From positions 29,009,067-29,073,066 of the forward strand of contig BTRK01000002.1 in the NCBI GenBank assembly GCA_036245805.1: DNA of 64,000 nucleotides, given 5' to 3'. The notes below the pieces were generated by a model that searched no databases, had not been told where the DNA came from, and worked only from the letters and a program-made list of their open reading frames with translations. The translations under genes and the position numbers were made by a program. Position 1 is the stretch's first letter. Every line of letters begins with the position of its first letter. This document shows positions 12,786 through 24,511 of the stretch, piece by piece. The DNA comes from Pristionchus mayeri (taxonomy: Eukaryota > Nematoda > Chromadorea > Rhabditida > Neodiplogasteridae).

Positions 12786-12997
12786 ATTCATTTGTAATGC
12801 ATTTTTTTCATTATAGTGAAAAATCGACTTTTTGACGCGTTCAAATGAGAGTGGAGACCGGAAAAGATCGATCCGCCTTTTCGTGCTGATTTTCAGCGAC
12901 AAAAGGCTGATCGATCTCTTCCGGTCTCCACTCGCTCATTTAAATGCGACAAAAAGCCGATTTTTCTCTATAATGAAACAAATTCATGACAAATGAA
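12786..12997. mobile_element. Short foldback element (MITE)
   Basis: A 212-bp inverted repeat. ATTCATTTGTAATGCATTTT at the left pairs with the AATTCATGACAAATGAA end at the right, and the inner parts GAGTGGAGACCGGAA and TTCCGGTCTCCACTC are exact complements around a 12870-12905 centre. No ORF. Confidence 0.85.
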
Positions 12998-13058
12998 ATC
13001 CACAGGTCGATTCTCCATGCAATTCTGCTCGGGCACGCGAAATTTCGTGCTTCTAAAT

Positions 13059-13277
13059 GACTCCTGTGGTGAAAGAGAGCGTTTACGGATGAATTTTACA
13101 GGTCATATTTATAATTTTAGTCATTTTATTTCGGCTGATTTAGTTGTAAAAGTTTACAAATGCAACGGGCACACGTCTTCTGGAATTGCCTGCTCATGAC
13201 ATTCATGAGCACGACTCAATTTGAAACTCCTGTGGTGAAAGAGAGCGTTTGCGGATGAATTTTACAGGTCATATTCA
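13059..13277 (+). repeat. Direct repeat of about 50 bp, two copies 168 bp apart
   Basis: The block starting ACTCCTGTGGTGAAAGAGAG and running through GGATGAATTTTACAGGTCAT occurs at about 13059-13109 and again at about 13227-13277 with one or two differences. Function unknown; it may be a small tandem duplication. Confidence 0.8.
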
Positions 13278-13560
13278 TACCTTCACCCGCTCAGTTACGT
13301 GTTGCAAATATCCTGTTGCGATCAGAAGGTGTTCACTCACTGCTGCATATTTAGCACTAGGGTTGGCTAAACGATACCGATATAACGAGACCGAAACGCG
13401 CGCGCTTCAAATAAATACAAATACAAATACAAATAGTTTATTCCATCGATAAATGTACTTTAGGTACGAGAAATTCTTTGAAGATGTTGATGGAAGGTCA
13501 GTCGCTCTTGGCGACTTGTGTATGGGAGAGGGGTCGAGGCAGTAGGGGTGGAATTATATA

Positions 13561-14906
13561 CAGTATCGATCATAAGTCATCGTCCAAAATTTCCGAGCTC
13601 TGTAACTGTTGAACCAGATGCACGCTCAGGCTGAAAATTTAAATTTAGATACGAAATTCATCGGGGAATAAGGTGAGCTAATCGAGACCTCTTCAAAATT
13701 TCTAGATCTTGCATAGTGTTGACGCAATCACAGTACACTTTTATGAAATGGATTATTTCCTCGGAGAAATTTTCCGTGCTTACCGAACTTTCTGATGGTT
13801 GAGAGGTGTCATACGACTACTCAGAAAACAATTTTCAATTTCCTGCGACTTCGCGCCTTTTTGCTGCAGAGGCTGCAAGTTGGCGGCTTCAAATTTATAA
13901 CTCAGCTTCTAGAGAAGCTAGAGACTCGTGCAAAGCACGAAAATGATTTCTATTATGACCCTAGATGATCCTGAAAGTTTGGTATTGATCGCAGATCATT
14001 TGCCCTCAGGGCACGAAAAAGTCACTTTTTTGGATGGCCCAACTTTGGCCACTTACCCTCTCAAGGACGAATTTGCATAAAATGTGGTTCCTACACAGTA
14101 AGGTACAAAAACCGTCAAATTAACTATTCTCAACTTTTGGTGCTGTTAGCTTCACTTTCCGGACCGTTGCGGTCGATTTACGGGATGCTCTCCTCGAGCG
14201 CGCACGTCATTTCCCTACACGACGAGAGAGAGGAGAGGGAGCGGCGTGAAGAGAGACGCACGCGTTCTTTGAGCACCGCGAGCTCTTTTAGCGAACGCCA
14301 CGGTCCGGAAAGTGAAGCTAACAACACCAAAAGATGGGAATCGTTTCTTTGATGGTTTTAGTACCTTACTGTGCAATAACCACATTTTATGCAAATTCGT
14401 CCTTGAGACGGTAAGTGGCCAAAGTTGGGCCTTCCAAAAAAGTGACTTTTTCGTGCCCTGTGGGCAAATGATCTGCGATCAATACCAAACTTTCAGGCTC
14501 GTCTCGGGTCATAATAAGAATCATTTTCATGCTTTGCACGAGTCACTAGCTTCAATAGAAGCTGAGTTATAAATTTGCAGACTCCAACTTGCAGCGTCTG
14601 CAGCAAACTGGCGCGAAGTCGCAGCAACTTGAAAATTGTTTTCTGAGTAGTCATATGACACCTCTCAACCATCAGAAAGTTCGGTAGGCACGGAAAATTT
14701 CTCCGAGGAAATAATCCATTTCATAAAAGTGCACTGTGATTGCGTCATCACTATGCAAGATCTAGAAATTTTGAAGAGGTCTCAGTAAGCTCACCTTATT
14801 CCCCGATGAATTTCGTACCTAAATTTAAATCTTCACCCTGAGCGTACATCTGGTTCAAAAGTTACAGAGCTCGGAAGTTTTGGACGATGACTTATGATCG
14901 ATACTG
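13561..14906. mobile_element. Tc1-like foldback MITE inside the LINE
   Basis: 1346-bp inverted repeat starting CAGTATCGATCATAAGTCAT and ending in its complement. TA flanks at 13559-13560 and 14907-14908 and the CAGT terminus suggest mobilisation by a Tc1/mariner transposase. Arms pair almost throughout; the centre (about 14180-14290) is a purine-rich GAGAGAGGAGAGGGAG stretch between TTCACTTTCCGGACCG and its complement. It interrupts the C-terminal end of the LINE ORF2. Confidence 0.88.
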
Positions 14907-14908
14907 TA

Positions 14909-17081
14909 CGTATACGTGAGTGGGGAAGGTCTTTCTGTGCCAGAGAGAGAACAAATGAACGAAAACTATGTGGAAGTGAGGATACAATATCGAAGGGGAG
15001 ATTATTCCAAATAGAAATAGTCCTGCTTACAACAGTTGAATGAGTGGTCTTAATTAGGTAGGGAATCGATAACCGTAAGGGGTGTGATGATCGTAGGTTG
15101 TGCGAGATCGGTGAAACACGAAATAGAAAGGAAGAGTCTAATTTATAATGCCCATGAACACAATTGTGAAGAAATAGCAGGTCGGTGATGATCCTTTTGC
15201 GCTCTATAGTAGCAAGTCCGAGATATTTAATTCTATCATAATATTTAGTGGTGGCATCGAGTTCGCATCTTCTAAACAGTCTACGAGAGAAGTTTCTTTG
15301 TAGAGACTCTAGCATATTGGTGAGGCCAATGGCAGTTGGATTCCAAATGGGACTAGCATACATCGCCAATGGTAAAATAAAGGCCTTATACGCTTTAAGA
15401 TACATTTGTGAGTCTGAACTTCTGAATGATTTGAAGAGAACATTAATCTTTGAGCGCATTTTAGAATCTATACTCTGGATGTGGGCCTTGAAGGTGAGGT
15501 CAGGAGACATTAGGACACCGAGATCCTTTACTACATTAACGGATGTAATAGTGATATTACCTAAATCATACTGTACCCGCGTCCTTAATGGGCCGTAGTG
15601 CATAACGGAGCACTTAGTTTCTGACAGAGTCATGTTCCACTGCGCAGCCCATGATGCAATCTCATCGATCGTTTGTTGTAAAAGGGCAGAAAATTTAGGA
15701 ACTTCAGCGAAGATTTTGAGGTCGTCGGCATAGATACCGTACTTTATCTCAGGCGGAATTATGGATCGCAGGTCGTTAATAAACAAGTTAAAAAGTAAAG
15801 GCCCGATGCAAGATCCCTGAGGTACGCCAGATACAACTGTTATTGGTTGGGATAACGATCTATTTACAAGCACCAATTGCTTACGATCCGTAAGGTACTC
15901 TTTGAACCATGAAACTAGATTGGTTGAAAATCCTAAGTGACTGAGCTTATGAAACAGTAATCCATGATCAATAGAGTCAAAAGCTTTCTTAAAATCGAAG
16001 TAAATTGCATCGTACGATTTTCTTTCGGCTATGAGGGAGACATAGAATGAGTGAGTTTCAGCCAATTGAGTACAGGTGGATCGGAATTGACGAAAACCAG
16101 CTTTGCGAAATATCGATTGCACTTCCTGTGTAAAATTTTAAGATGTCTAGGATACTTCGAGTGCTCAGATTCCTTAGCGCGGGGGACAAATTGGTCAAGG
16201 ATCTCATTCATCCTGTCAGTAAAATAATTAAACGACTGATCAGTATCTAAAAGTGAAAGGGCATTGCACCAGTTAATAGATGCAATCACTTGATTAATAG
16301 ATTCCCAATCAGCAAATTGATATAAGCGGGCAGGAATATGAGGTTGTGAAGCAGGCGAGGAAATGTCCAACTGGAAAACTATGCTAAGATGATCACTAAG
16401 AGGGGTAGAGGGTTCAACCGATGAGATTGCATTGGTATTGCACAGCACTAAATCTAAAACATGATTACCACGCGTAGGGAAATGCACTGATTGGGTAAGA
16501 TATTTATCGCAAGTGAAGTCAAGAAAAGGATTAGGTTGCGGGCAGGTTAGCCTAAGCCAATCTATTTCAGGAAAATTTAATTCACCGGAAATTATGAAAG
16601 TTTCATTTATAGTAATAAGGTTAGTAAGGAATTCAATAAGCTCAATAGTCGATGGATCAGGAGAATTTGGTGATCTATAGGCAACTGCAAGGCGTACTGG
16701 GATTTTTGCAGTAGGTATGTGAACATCTACGACTACGCATTCTAATGAGAGTGAGGTGAAATTAGAAACTAGGATAGGCTTCATCGAAGAGTGTATTAGG
16801 AGAGCAACTCCGCCACCACGTGATTGATCAACTGACAGAGCTCTATCTTTTCGAAAACAAAAGTAGTCAGGATTTCGGCCTACAAGTAACGCATCAGGAT
16901 CATCAGAGTCTAGCCAAGTTTCAGTGATGAAAAGCGCACTGTGTTCATGAGTATTAAGAATGAAAGAAATGGAATCAACTTTGTTACGCGCTGATCTCGC
17001 ATTTAAAGAAAGGAACGATACATTACGAGGGTTATGATTAGACCTAGTAGTGGAATACGATGGTACCCTACTGCCTCTATC
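14909..17081 (-). pseudogene. LINE ORF2: endonuclease plus reverse transcriptase, broken
   Basis: APE-type endonuclease: FLSLNARSARNKV (about 17015), ITETWLDSDD, GGGVALLIHSS, VRLAVAYRSPN, ISGELNFPEIDW and SDHLSIVFQ. The usual GDFN-type motif reads GELN, an Asp-to-Glu change at a catalytic position. The RT part has DFKKAFDSIDH, GVPQGSCIGPLLFNLFINDL and the catalytic YADD. At about 16125-16150 the endonuclease frame stops being meaningful right where the RT frame begins, and the expected linker and first RT motifs are absent, so an internal deletion plus frameshift is inferred. The C-terminus (WNNLP motif) is complete until the foldback at 14906. No ATG is obvious at the ORF2 start, which follows the ORF1 stop codon in the same frame. 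Confidence 0.85.
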
Positions 17082-17823
17082 TCACTTGGCTCTGCCTCCG
17101 GCGGGGACACTCGTTGCAGCAGGAGAAGCAGCTAGCGAAGAGTTGAGGATGCCCGAGGTGCCATCTGAGAAAGGTGGATCGGCAGCACTGGTATTCGAAC
17201 GATGCGCAGGAGAGGGAGCACCGTAGTTGTCAGGAAGGGGACGGGGATTACGGTAGCTGATGATGTCAGTGTCACGTAAACCGTATGTCATCGACTTAGC
17301 GCGAAGGTTGAGCTTCTTAACCTCCTCCTTACGCTCTCTTTCAATGCGCAGTTCTGTCGGTGTTAGATCACGTCGGACGTAAGCACGAGGGTGGTTCTTC
17401 AGAGGGGGAGGACGTCCACCCTTGCAACGAATTCCAGTGAGGAATATCTCGAAGATCCTTCGACGGGAATTGGATTTTGAGGGGCCGATGATTGGGAGTG
17501 GCATTAGGAGGGTGGCGATGGAACGTGATACTACTGTCCTCGAAAGCCTGCTTAACGTTCTCATCTTCAGACCACTTGCACATCTCCTTGACTGTCAGCT
17601 GATCAGCCTTGGCAGTCTCCTGAGGATTATCTCCTTCCTTCAGGCCAACGATCACAGACCGCGTCGCCTTCTCCTCTAGCATATTTGCATCGCGGAGGGC
17701 GCACGCGGCTGCCTCGTATGCAGAGTTGGCGATCGCGTGAGACGGGGAGGAGGGGAACGATGACGTGTCCTTAGAGGGAAGGGGGCGATTGGAGGCCGTG
17801 ATAACCTCCGTCAGGGCTTCCAT
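17082..17823 (-). pseudogene. LINE ORF1 (gag-like RNA-binding protein), frameshifted
   Basis: Starts at ATG 17823. The first part includes ATRSVIVGLKEGDNPQETAK and ends about KIQFPSKDLRDI. The second part, in another frame, gives FLTGIRCKGG, YVRRDLTPTELRIERERKEE and LNLRAKSMTYGLRDTDIISY, then a Pro/Ser/Ala-rich tail ending GGRAK and a TGA at 17082-17084. The two halves are joined by a one-base frameshift near 17445. This layout matches ORF1 of nematode CR1/L1-like elements, a chaperone for the element RNA. Confidence 0.75.
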
Positions 17824-18272
17824 TCAGGTCTCGTTACCTCGGGTAAGAGATAACGAGATGGGAAGCGGTCTCGTTATGCTCGTTATTCTCGTTATTCTCG
17901 TTATCTCCCCCCTCGATCCAATACACTCCCTTCTCTGCGCTCTCTCAATTCCACATGCTCTCTCGCCAACTTCCCTTCCCCCCTAACTGAAGGAAACCGA
18001 AGCGAGAGATACCGATATTGACGAGAATAACGAGACCGCTTCCCATCCCTCTCTCATAACAAGACCGTAACGCGCGCTCGCCTCTATTCCGGTCAGGTGA
18101 CCTCGGATAGGAAGAGGGAGAGGCGTTCCGGTCTCGTTATTATCGAATTGCCAACACTATTTAGCACACGTTTGCATGTTCTTGGAGTTGCTGCATTTAC
18201 ATATTCGTATTTGTAAGGGAACGTGCACATCATTCAGCTGTGTCTCATACCGCTCCTTATTATCTTGCCAAC

Positions 18273-18752
18273 GGGAGGGGGACAAAATCACAACGGACAA
18301 AAGCACAACAATTAACCATTAATTTGCGATTGGGCGCAGCGACTTGGGAGTTTTTTCATTACAACCATTATGTGAAACCCTACATATGCATATGCTATTC
18401 TTGTATTAGTATTAGTGGTCCAAAATTGAATATTTGAGTGTAAAATCAATGTTAGGTAATCACCAAGTACCGTAACCAATCGATATTATAGTAGATCAGA
18501 AAATACTCTAAACCAGTGGCATGAAGATCGATTGGTTACGGTACTTGGTGATTATCTAACATTGATTTTCCACTCAAATATTCAATTTTGGACCACTAAT
18601 ACATAGATATGGAGTGAAACTCAAGTTCGCCTGGTAACAAGAATAGCATATGCAAATGTAGGGTTGCACATAATGGTTGTAATGAAACAACTCCCAAGTC
18701 GCTGCGCCCAATCGCAAATTAATGGTAAATTGTTGTGCTTTTGCCCCCTCCC
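18273..18752. mobile_element. Foldback MITE with 8-bp target duplication (Merlin- or hAT-like)
   Basis: Inverted repeat beginning GGGAGGGGG and ending CCCCCTCCC, flanked by identical TTGCCAAC (18265-18272 and 18753-18760). Arms pair over most of 480 bp, for example ATTTGCGATTGGGCGCAGCG against its complement at about 18700. A G-rich terminus with 8-bp duplication is compatible with Merlin, but hAT is not excluded. The right arm holds about 30 extra bases near 18605-18640. Confidence 0.78.
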
Positions 18753-19089
18753 TTGCCAACACACAAATTAGCACATTTTAATCGACACTTAGATTCGCAA
18801 ACCCACGATATATCGTGCACAAATAATATTTATTATGCCAACAATTTTTCGACTCTAGTATTCTTTTAGTGTTTTGAAATATTCTTCCACAAATGATCAA
18901 TGAGGCAATGCTGGGGTTCGTTAACATCCGTTCTCAGTAGAGGGATCGGATAGAGTTCAAAGGGCATGCCCAGTGGCAAGGATCTGCGTCCTTCCATCCA
19001 AGAACGGATTCATCCATCCAGTCTTTATAGGAAGTAGATTTGCTCAGTCATTTGTCATTCGTATCTCCCCTCGAGTAACTATTCTCGAA

Positions 19090-20162
19090 ATGAGCCTAGT
19101 TTGCAAGGAAATCCAGCGAGCGACAATCACTAATCCCTCTAGTATAGCTTCTTCTCTTCAACTGGCAGTCCAGGTAAGCAATAGTTTTTTAGTTGAATTA
19201 TTATGCAAGCGAGCACTTTATTGCTGTTCCTACTAAACGTATTACGCATACATATCGCTTAAAAATTACAGTACGACGCTCCGGGATGCATCTTGGTCGA
19301 TGACGGAATCACTTACGATTTCAACTTTCCCGCTCTGATCCTTCATCGAAGAGGATCTCAAATTATACATTCATCAACGATCGAAGGCGATCAAGTTCAA
19401 GGGTTTCCTAACCCACAAACGTGAGTTCCCAATTTGAAGTATTTAAATAGTAGAAATATTAAATAGTAGACTTTTCAGAATGACGAACATCTTCGCCTGG
19501 CGCGACTATACAATCTGCGGCTCCGACGGGAAAATCTGGGCTCTGAACATGAAATCGCTGATATGGAAGATTGTGAGCGATATACAGTTCGAAAATGGGG
19601 TTCGTTTACTAATCGAAAACAAATATTTTCCTGTTTCAAACGCTACGTTTCAGGATTCTATTTCTCGCGAGGATTTGGTATCTAACAATGAAGACCGTGA
19701 TGATGTCCTCTTGCTGACGCAATTCCGACCCAGCAGAGAAAAGTGCGAACGAATAAATGTTCGCAAATTCACTCTCGCTTGCCCGCCGACCTACATCAAT
19801 CGTACTCAGCCAACGACGAGTGAGTTACTCATAATTCCCATTTTATTCAATGTATCGTTTGCTTAATTATGAAATGCATTTAGGAAATGCAAAAGAGAAT
19901 CGGTGTGAACTCGACGCGACTGATTCTGGAAAGCCGAACTCGGAGAGGTAAGATAACATTGAATATATCCTAATGACAGTGTATTTTCAGACTGAACACA
20001 TGCAAGATATGCATGAACGACTATGGCTCTGGTTCTAAGGCAGCGATCGGTCCCTGTGGACACGTCGGATGCTCTGAGTGCATTGAAGAGGCGCTCACAC
20101 ACAACAGTCACTGTCCATTCTGCAGAGGACCCGCACAGTTTCTAATGAAATTATTCGAATAG
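19090..20162 (+). CDS. RING-finger protein with N-terminal propeller-like region
   Basis: Likely E3 ubiquitin ligase. Exons: to 19173, 19272-19420, 19479-19599, 19654-19819, 19884-19947 and 19991-20162, all with consistent phases. The C-terminal C3HC4 RING reads CKICMNDYGS, GPCGHVGCSECIEE, then CPFCR, ending at TAG 20160-20162. Upstream exons encode short beta-strand-like units such as ITYDFNFPALILHRRG and YTICGSDGKIWALNMKS, resembling beta-propeller blades by appearance only. The same frame stays open upstream of 19090 to about 18940, so the true start is probably further 5', perhaps beyond the transposons; 19090 is the first in-frame ATG. Similar layout to the RING/B-box gene at 51-54 kb. 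Confidence 0.78.
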
Positions 20163-20371
20163 ACAATTCGAGATGCTTGAGTTGTAATACTAATTTCCCT
20201 TGAAATTCGTAAATCGAGATAAAATATTTGTAATGAAAAATTTATTCGATTTTATAAATTGCAAAATCTTATCGCTTCACTGCGGTGATCCGCATGCCAT
20301 TCACATGAGGGATTCTCGACTTTTCCGGACTAATTTTTTCTAATGTTTTCATTTTTTGGCCGTATCTCGGC

Positions 20372-21248
20372 TTAAGAGACCGTCCACCAGAAAACGGAAA
20401 AGGGTCACGGTTGGTCAAAAAATGGATTTCCCCCATATTTTTTCCTGAAGTAAGGGACCAAAGTTAGGAATGCAGGCACCATTGGCTAAGGTCTGGGGTC
20501 ACTTTTGAAAAAGATACAGTAACCCCTCATTTTTGGGGGGTGAAAAAATTTTTCCGAAAAATTTCGTTTTAATATTTTTTCCGGTGTATTTTCTCATGTA
20601 GATAACTAATTTCCATGTGAAAATGGTCAGAAATGAGATAGAAAAAAGTTAGAGTCAAAAAATCGATTTTCGCGATCCAAAATCCCACGTAAACGGTCAT
20701 AACTCTCTTTTAAAAAATAATACTTTGGGTGATTAGCATTTTTCGAAAGTTCATCATATAGTTCATCTATGAGAATTTTTACAGAATTTTAAATACACCT
20801 ATTCATGCTCAAATTTCGGTCCGAACTTGACACTATAGCTAAAATTCGTGAAAATGTCTTGATATTTTCGAACGTAGATATTGTTTCCAGCCGTTATGAC
20901 CGTAGAAAGTTATGACCGTTTATATGGGATTTTGGATCGCGAAAATCGATTTTTTGACTCTAACTTTTTTCTATCTCATTTCTGACCATTTTCACATAGA
21001 AATTCGTTATCTACTTGATAAAATACACCGGAAAAACTATTAAAACGAAACTTCTCGGGGAAATTTTTTTCACCCTCAAAATGAGGGGTTACGGTATCTT
21101 TTTCAAAAGTGACCCCAGGCCTTAGCCGATGGTATCTGCATTCCTAACTTTGGTCCCTTACTTCAGGAAAAAAGTATGGAGGAAATCCATTTTTGACCAA
21201 CCGTGGCCCCTGCCCAGGTGTTACGTTTTCTCGTGGACGGTCTCTTAA
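20372..21248. mobile_element. TTAA-flanked foldback, copy 1
   Basis: 877-bp inverted repeat bounded by TTAA. Left terminus TTAAGAGACCGTCCACCAGA, right terminus CGTGGACGGTCTCTTAA. Arms pair to a centre near 20800. Same TIR as the elements at 31280 and 48598. No ORF. Confidence 0.9.
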
Positions 21249-21911
21249 CGTGGTGCAATCGTACGTTTAAAAACTGTGATCGATAGCTCTCAACGAGCTC
21301 TATCAATATTTTTAGCACTCCCAGTCGCTAAAATTCTTCGTTTTCAAGTTATTTTTTTCTTTTCACTGCGCTTCCATACACATTCTCCTATCGAAACCAA
21401 ACCAATCTCAGCATGACTCTTCTTTCATGAGAAGCTTATATTTGCGTTATTGTGGGCCTTCCTCATTGCAATCAAAAACTGCACTTATCAACATGTATAA
21501 GCTGAAATTTGCACATCGAAATCAGTGTATTTCAGAGCTTCCTGATTAGATGATAGACAGCGGTCCCACGTTTTTGTGTTTGATAGCATCAACTACACTT
21601 GAACTATACCTCAACAGCGTCACATAGTTACGGGATACCAGCGTATTCAGAAAATGGACTCTAAAATATCAATAAAAGTCATTTTTTTGATCGGATAGAG
21701 CAATATTCGAATTTTTGAGAAATCTCAATTTTGAAAAGAGAATGATGCGAGGTATTAAATTTACCTAGTGGTAAAGTAGCCCCATTATGTAAGATTAAAG
21801 CGCCCCTATATACAAGCCAGTCTCCATTACACGTAAGGTAGGAAAGATGAGATCTCACATGTGAATTCGTTTCAGCTTGTACGATTAGTTGTTTTCTAAT
21901 TATGTGATTGA

Positions 21912-23315
21912 CTAGACTAGGGGGGGGGGGGCGGACATTTCCGCAACGGGGTACCATTCGCTTGACAGAAGGAGTAGCAATACGGGAGTTGTTGCATTGT
22001 AGCCAGTATGTCCTCCCCCACTTTAGCATATATATATTTTGTTAGCAGGCGATCTTGAGTTTTACTCCAAATCAACGACCCCGTGTTCATGGTTTGTGGA
22101 TTTCCATGAACCCCCTATACGTTGAAACTCATGATCGCCTGGGAACAAAATTTATATATCACAGGTATCACGAGTCAGTGGAGGAAGCCACGAACAATTT
22201 TTTTCAAACGCATTTAAAATCGATCAAATTATAACGTTAAGTTAGTCTAGGGACAAGATTACGAATGAACAAGGTCATTTGTCCCAGAGCCGGATTATAG
22301 GTATTTCCCGGTTCCAAAACTGGCTATACTGTATTTCAGCTCACAGATGAGCTACAGGGATGGCACGGTGCGCAAAATACGCGGAAAAATACGGCGATCA
22401 ACTTTACTGTTGATCACTTTTGATTGGGTGCAAACCAAAAAAGTTTGCACTGAAAAATCAATTTCTTTTCGAAAAATAAATTTATTTGGGTATCATGCAG
22501 GTGCGTTGCAGGGAATTTTATTGCAGAATATTAAAGAAGAAGTCTACCTACATCTTACATAAAATAATCGTTCAAATCGAAGATGACTCAAATTGCCAAA
22601 TATACAATCAACGGTTGCTAACTCGAGGTGGGTAGGACAACATTTAGCCGTATTCAAAATGTTTCGGTCAGTCATGACCAGTTTTGATTATTTTAGAGTG
22701 TTTTTAAAATATCTACACCTAATTCCACTAAAATAATCGCAAAAATTTACATTTTGGAACAATCGATTTCCTACTTGGTCGATTTTGACCGAATTTGCGA
22801 CCAGAAAAAAGTGTGATTACCAAAACGTTCTTCCCAATATTATTTGTAAAACTTTCAGTAGTACTCGCATTCTCTCCGAATTACTTCACATTTGCCAATT
22901 CTGCACTCGTTCTATCTAGATAATATCCTCCAAAAAATGCGAAATCGAAGGGTCGCAAAAAGTTAAAATTCAAATTCTCAGTACATTTTGATCGAATCTA
23001 TAAATTTCAAACGGGAAAATATATCCGGGAAATACCTATAATCCGGCTCTGGGACAAATGACCTTGTTCATTCATAATCTTGTCCCTAGACTAACATAAG
23101 GTTATAATTTGATCGATTTTAAATGGGTTTGAAAAAAATTGTTCGCGAAGTGGCACTTTTCGCTTCACCGACTCGTGATACCGGTGATATGCTAAAGTGG
23201 GGGAGCACATACTGGTAACAATGCAACAACTCCCATGTTGCTACTCCTTCTGTCAAGCGAATGGTACTCCGTTGTGGAAATGTCCGTTGCGGAAATGTCC
23301 GCCCCCCTAGACTAG
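21912..23315. mobile_element. 1.4-kb foldback element
   Basis: Left terminus CTAGACTAGGGGGG followed by GCGGACATTTCCGCAACGG; the right end is the complement, ...GGAAATGTCCGCCCCCCTAG. Inner arms share GAACAAGGTCATTTGTCCCA and its complement. The right arm has a 15-16 bp tandem duplication (GGAAATGTCCG... twice, 23274-23300). The left arm carries a nested MITE missing from the right arm. Confidence 0.88.
22029..22159. mobile_element. 131-bp MITE nested in the left arm of a foldback
   Basis: Terminal repeats TATATATTTTGTTAGCAGGC and GCCTGGGAACAAAATTTATA with continuing pairing GATCTTGAGTTT/AAACTCATGATC, plus an inner hairpin GTTCATGG/CCATGAAC. The corresponding site in the right arm of the host foldback (about 23187) runs straight through, so this is an insertion. 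Confidence 0.8.
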
Positions 23316-24511
23316 CACCGATTTCAAAAACTTTTTTGAAAGCTCATTCAAGGGGCTTCTCAATATTGTATGTGAAGATGTCCAGCCATTTTTGTCTGCA
23401 AAACATCAGCGAGCTCAAGTTTTCCAATATTTTCTTGAGAAATTCATTCGTAGTTAACCTTCGTTTTCTTTGTATTATTTAAAAGCAAGCCGCAATTCGA
23501 ATATATAATAATAAGTGCGAAGTATACCCCTAACTCATGCTACGGACTTGCATCGATACTATTTGAAGGGCGCTTTTTAGATGACTTTGAAATTTACCTC
23601 CAGAATTGTAAAAAAAACTTATGAATCAACCTAATAGTAGGAACTTACGTCATGTCATAACAATTTAACAGTGAGCACAATTTCTCAATTTATGAATACA
23701 CGAGAGATATGGTGAAAGAAAAGTACATGATGTGGGCGGTAACATCATGTATCATGATTAGTACTGTATAACATAATTCATTTTGCGTTCAGATCATGAG
23801 AAGTTTACATAATAATACTGTATTAAGCGAAAAATTGGTTTGCCTAGACTAGGAAGAGCCGGAGCGCTGTAGGTGAAATGGATCAACGAAATATTTGAAT
23901 TTGACTACGGTAATTTACGTTGATCACGATCTCCCTGCCGACAGAAGATGCATTCAGAATCTTCGATTACGATCAATCGTCGAGGACGTTCTCGATCTGC
24001 AAGCCGAACTTCTACAATAGATGGAAACACTTGGAATAGATGTTGTTCAGCGATGCGGATTCACATTGATGAACTGTTGGCCTCACAAAGTGCGCATCTG
24101 ATATGTATAGTGCACACTATTCGTTTGATAAGATCTCGCATTTCGTGTGAAATGTATTGCAAATTAAAGTTACCCAACAAGGACGAAACCCTGATCTCAC
24201 CCTGTTCCCGTCGCGTGTACAAGAGAGTATGGAAAAGTGACAGAGCGCGGGATTACGCTGATCATATCCGGCTTTCCCTTGAGACTATTATTGATTTTTT
24301 TTAGCATTTTTTTATATTCATTCTCCACTAATTCAGCCATCGGCTATTCGATGGAGGACAAAAAATAGGGGGTCAATTGTGTCCTCGTCCGGTAACTTTA
24401 ACGCAGCAAACTAGGTGTAGTAATGAACCCGCAGGATGTGGAAACTTAAAAAAAGCGTAGGTTGCCCCGCACAAATATGTTATTGAAATCGCAGCTGCAC
24501 TGTACACCTGT
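23316..24511. other. Intergenic, no gene recognised
   Basis: A 118-codon open frame on the plus strand at 23948-24304 is Arg/Ser-rich and lacks family features or splice support. I treat it as chance. Confidence 0.35.

Larger units (their letters stand above)
13411..17823 (-). mobile_element. CR1-like non-LTR retrotransposon (defective)
   Basis: Runs right to left: ORF1 (17823-17082), ORF2 endonuclease (17081 to about 16130), reverse transcriptase (16122-14909), then, past a Tc1-like insertion (13561-14906), a 3' UTR ending at AATAAACTATTTGTATTTGT and a short TATTTG repeat tail at about 13411-13436. CR1-clade LINEs usually end in such short tandem repeats. Inserted inside a hAT element. Defects: ORF1 frameshift, ORF2 internal deletion with frameshift, and interruption of the 3' end. 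Confidence 0.85.
13358..18159. mobile_element. hAT-type element, split by a CR1-like LINE insertion
   Basis: TIRs TAGGGTTGGC at 13358 and GCCAACACTA ending 18159 are bounded by the exact 8-bp target duplication TTTAGCAC (13350-13357 and 18160-18167). Just inside both ends lie matching stretches containing AACGAGACC and GGTCTCGTTA. The hAT sequence itself is only about 0.4 kb, with repeated CTCGTTATT units near 17868-17910; the rest is the inserted LINE. No hAT transposase was seen, so this is a non-autonomous element. Confidence 0.82.

Noticed and set aside
15248..15598. 116-codon open frame on the plus strand
   Set aside because: It is antisense to the reverse transcriptase domain, which carries clear YADD and GVPQG motifs.
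23948..24304. 118-codon open frame on the plus strand
   Set aside because: No motif, no splice support, Arg/Ser-rich composition, and it lies beside the end of an opposite-strand receptor gene.
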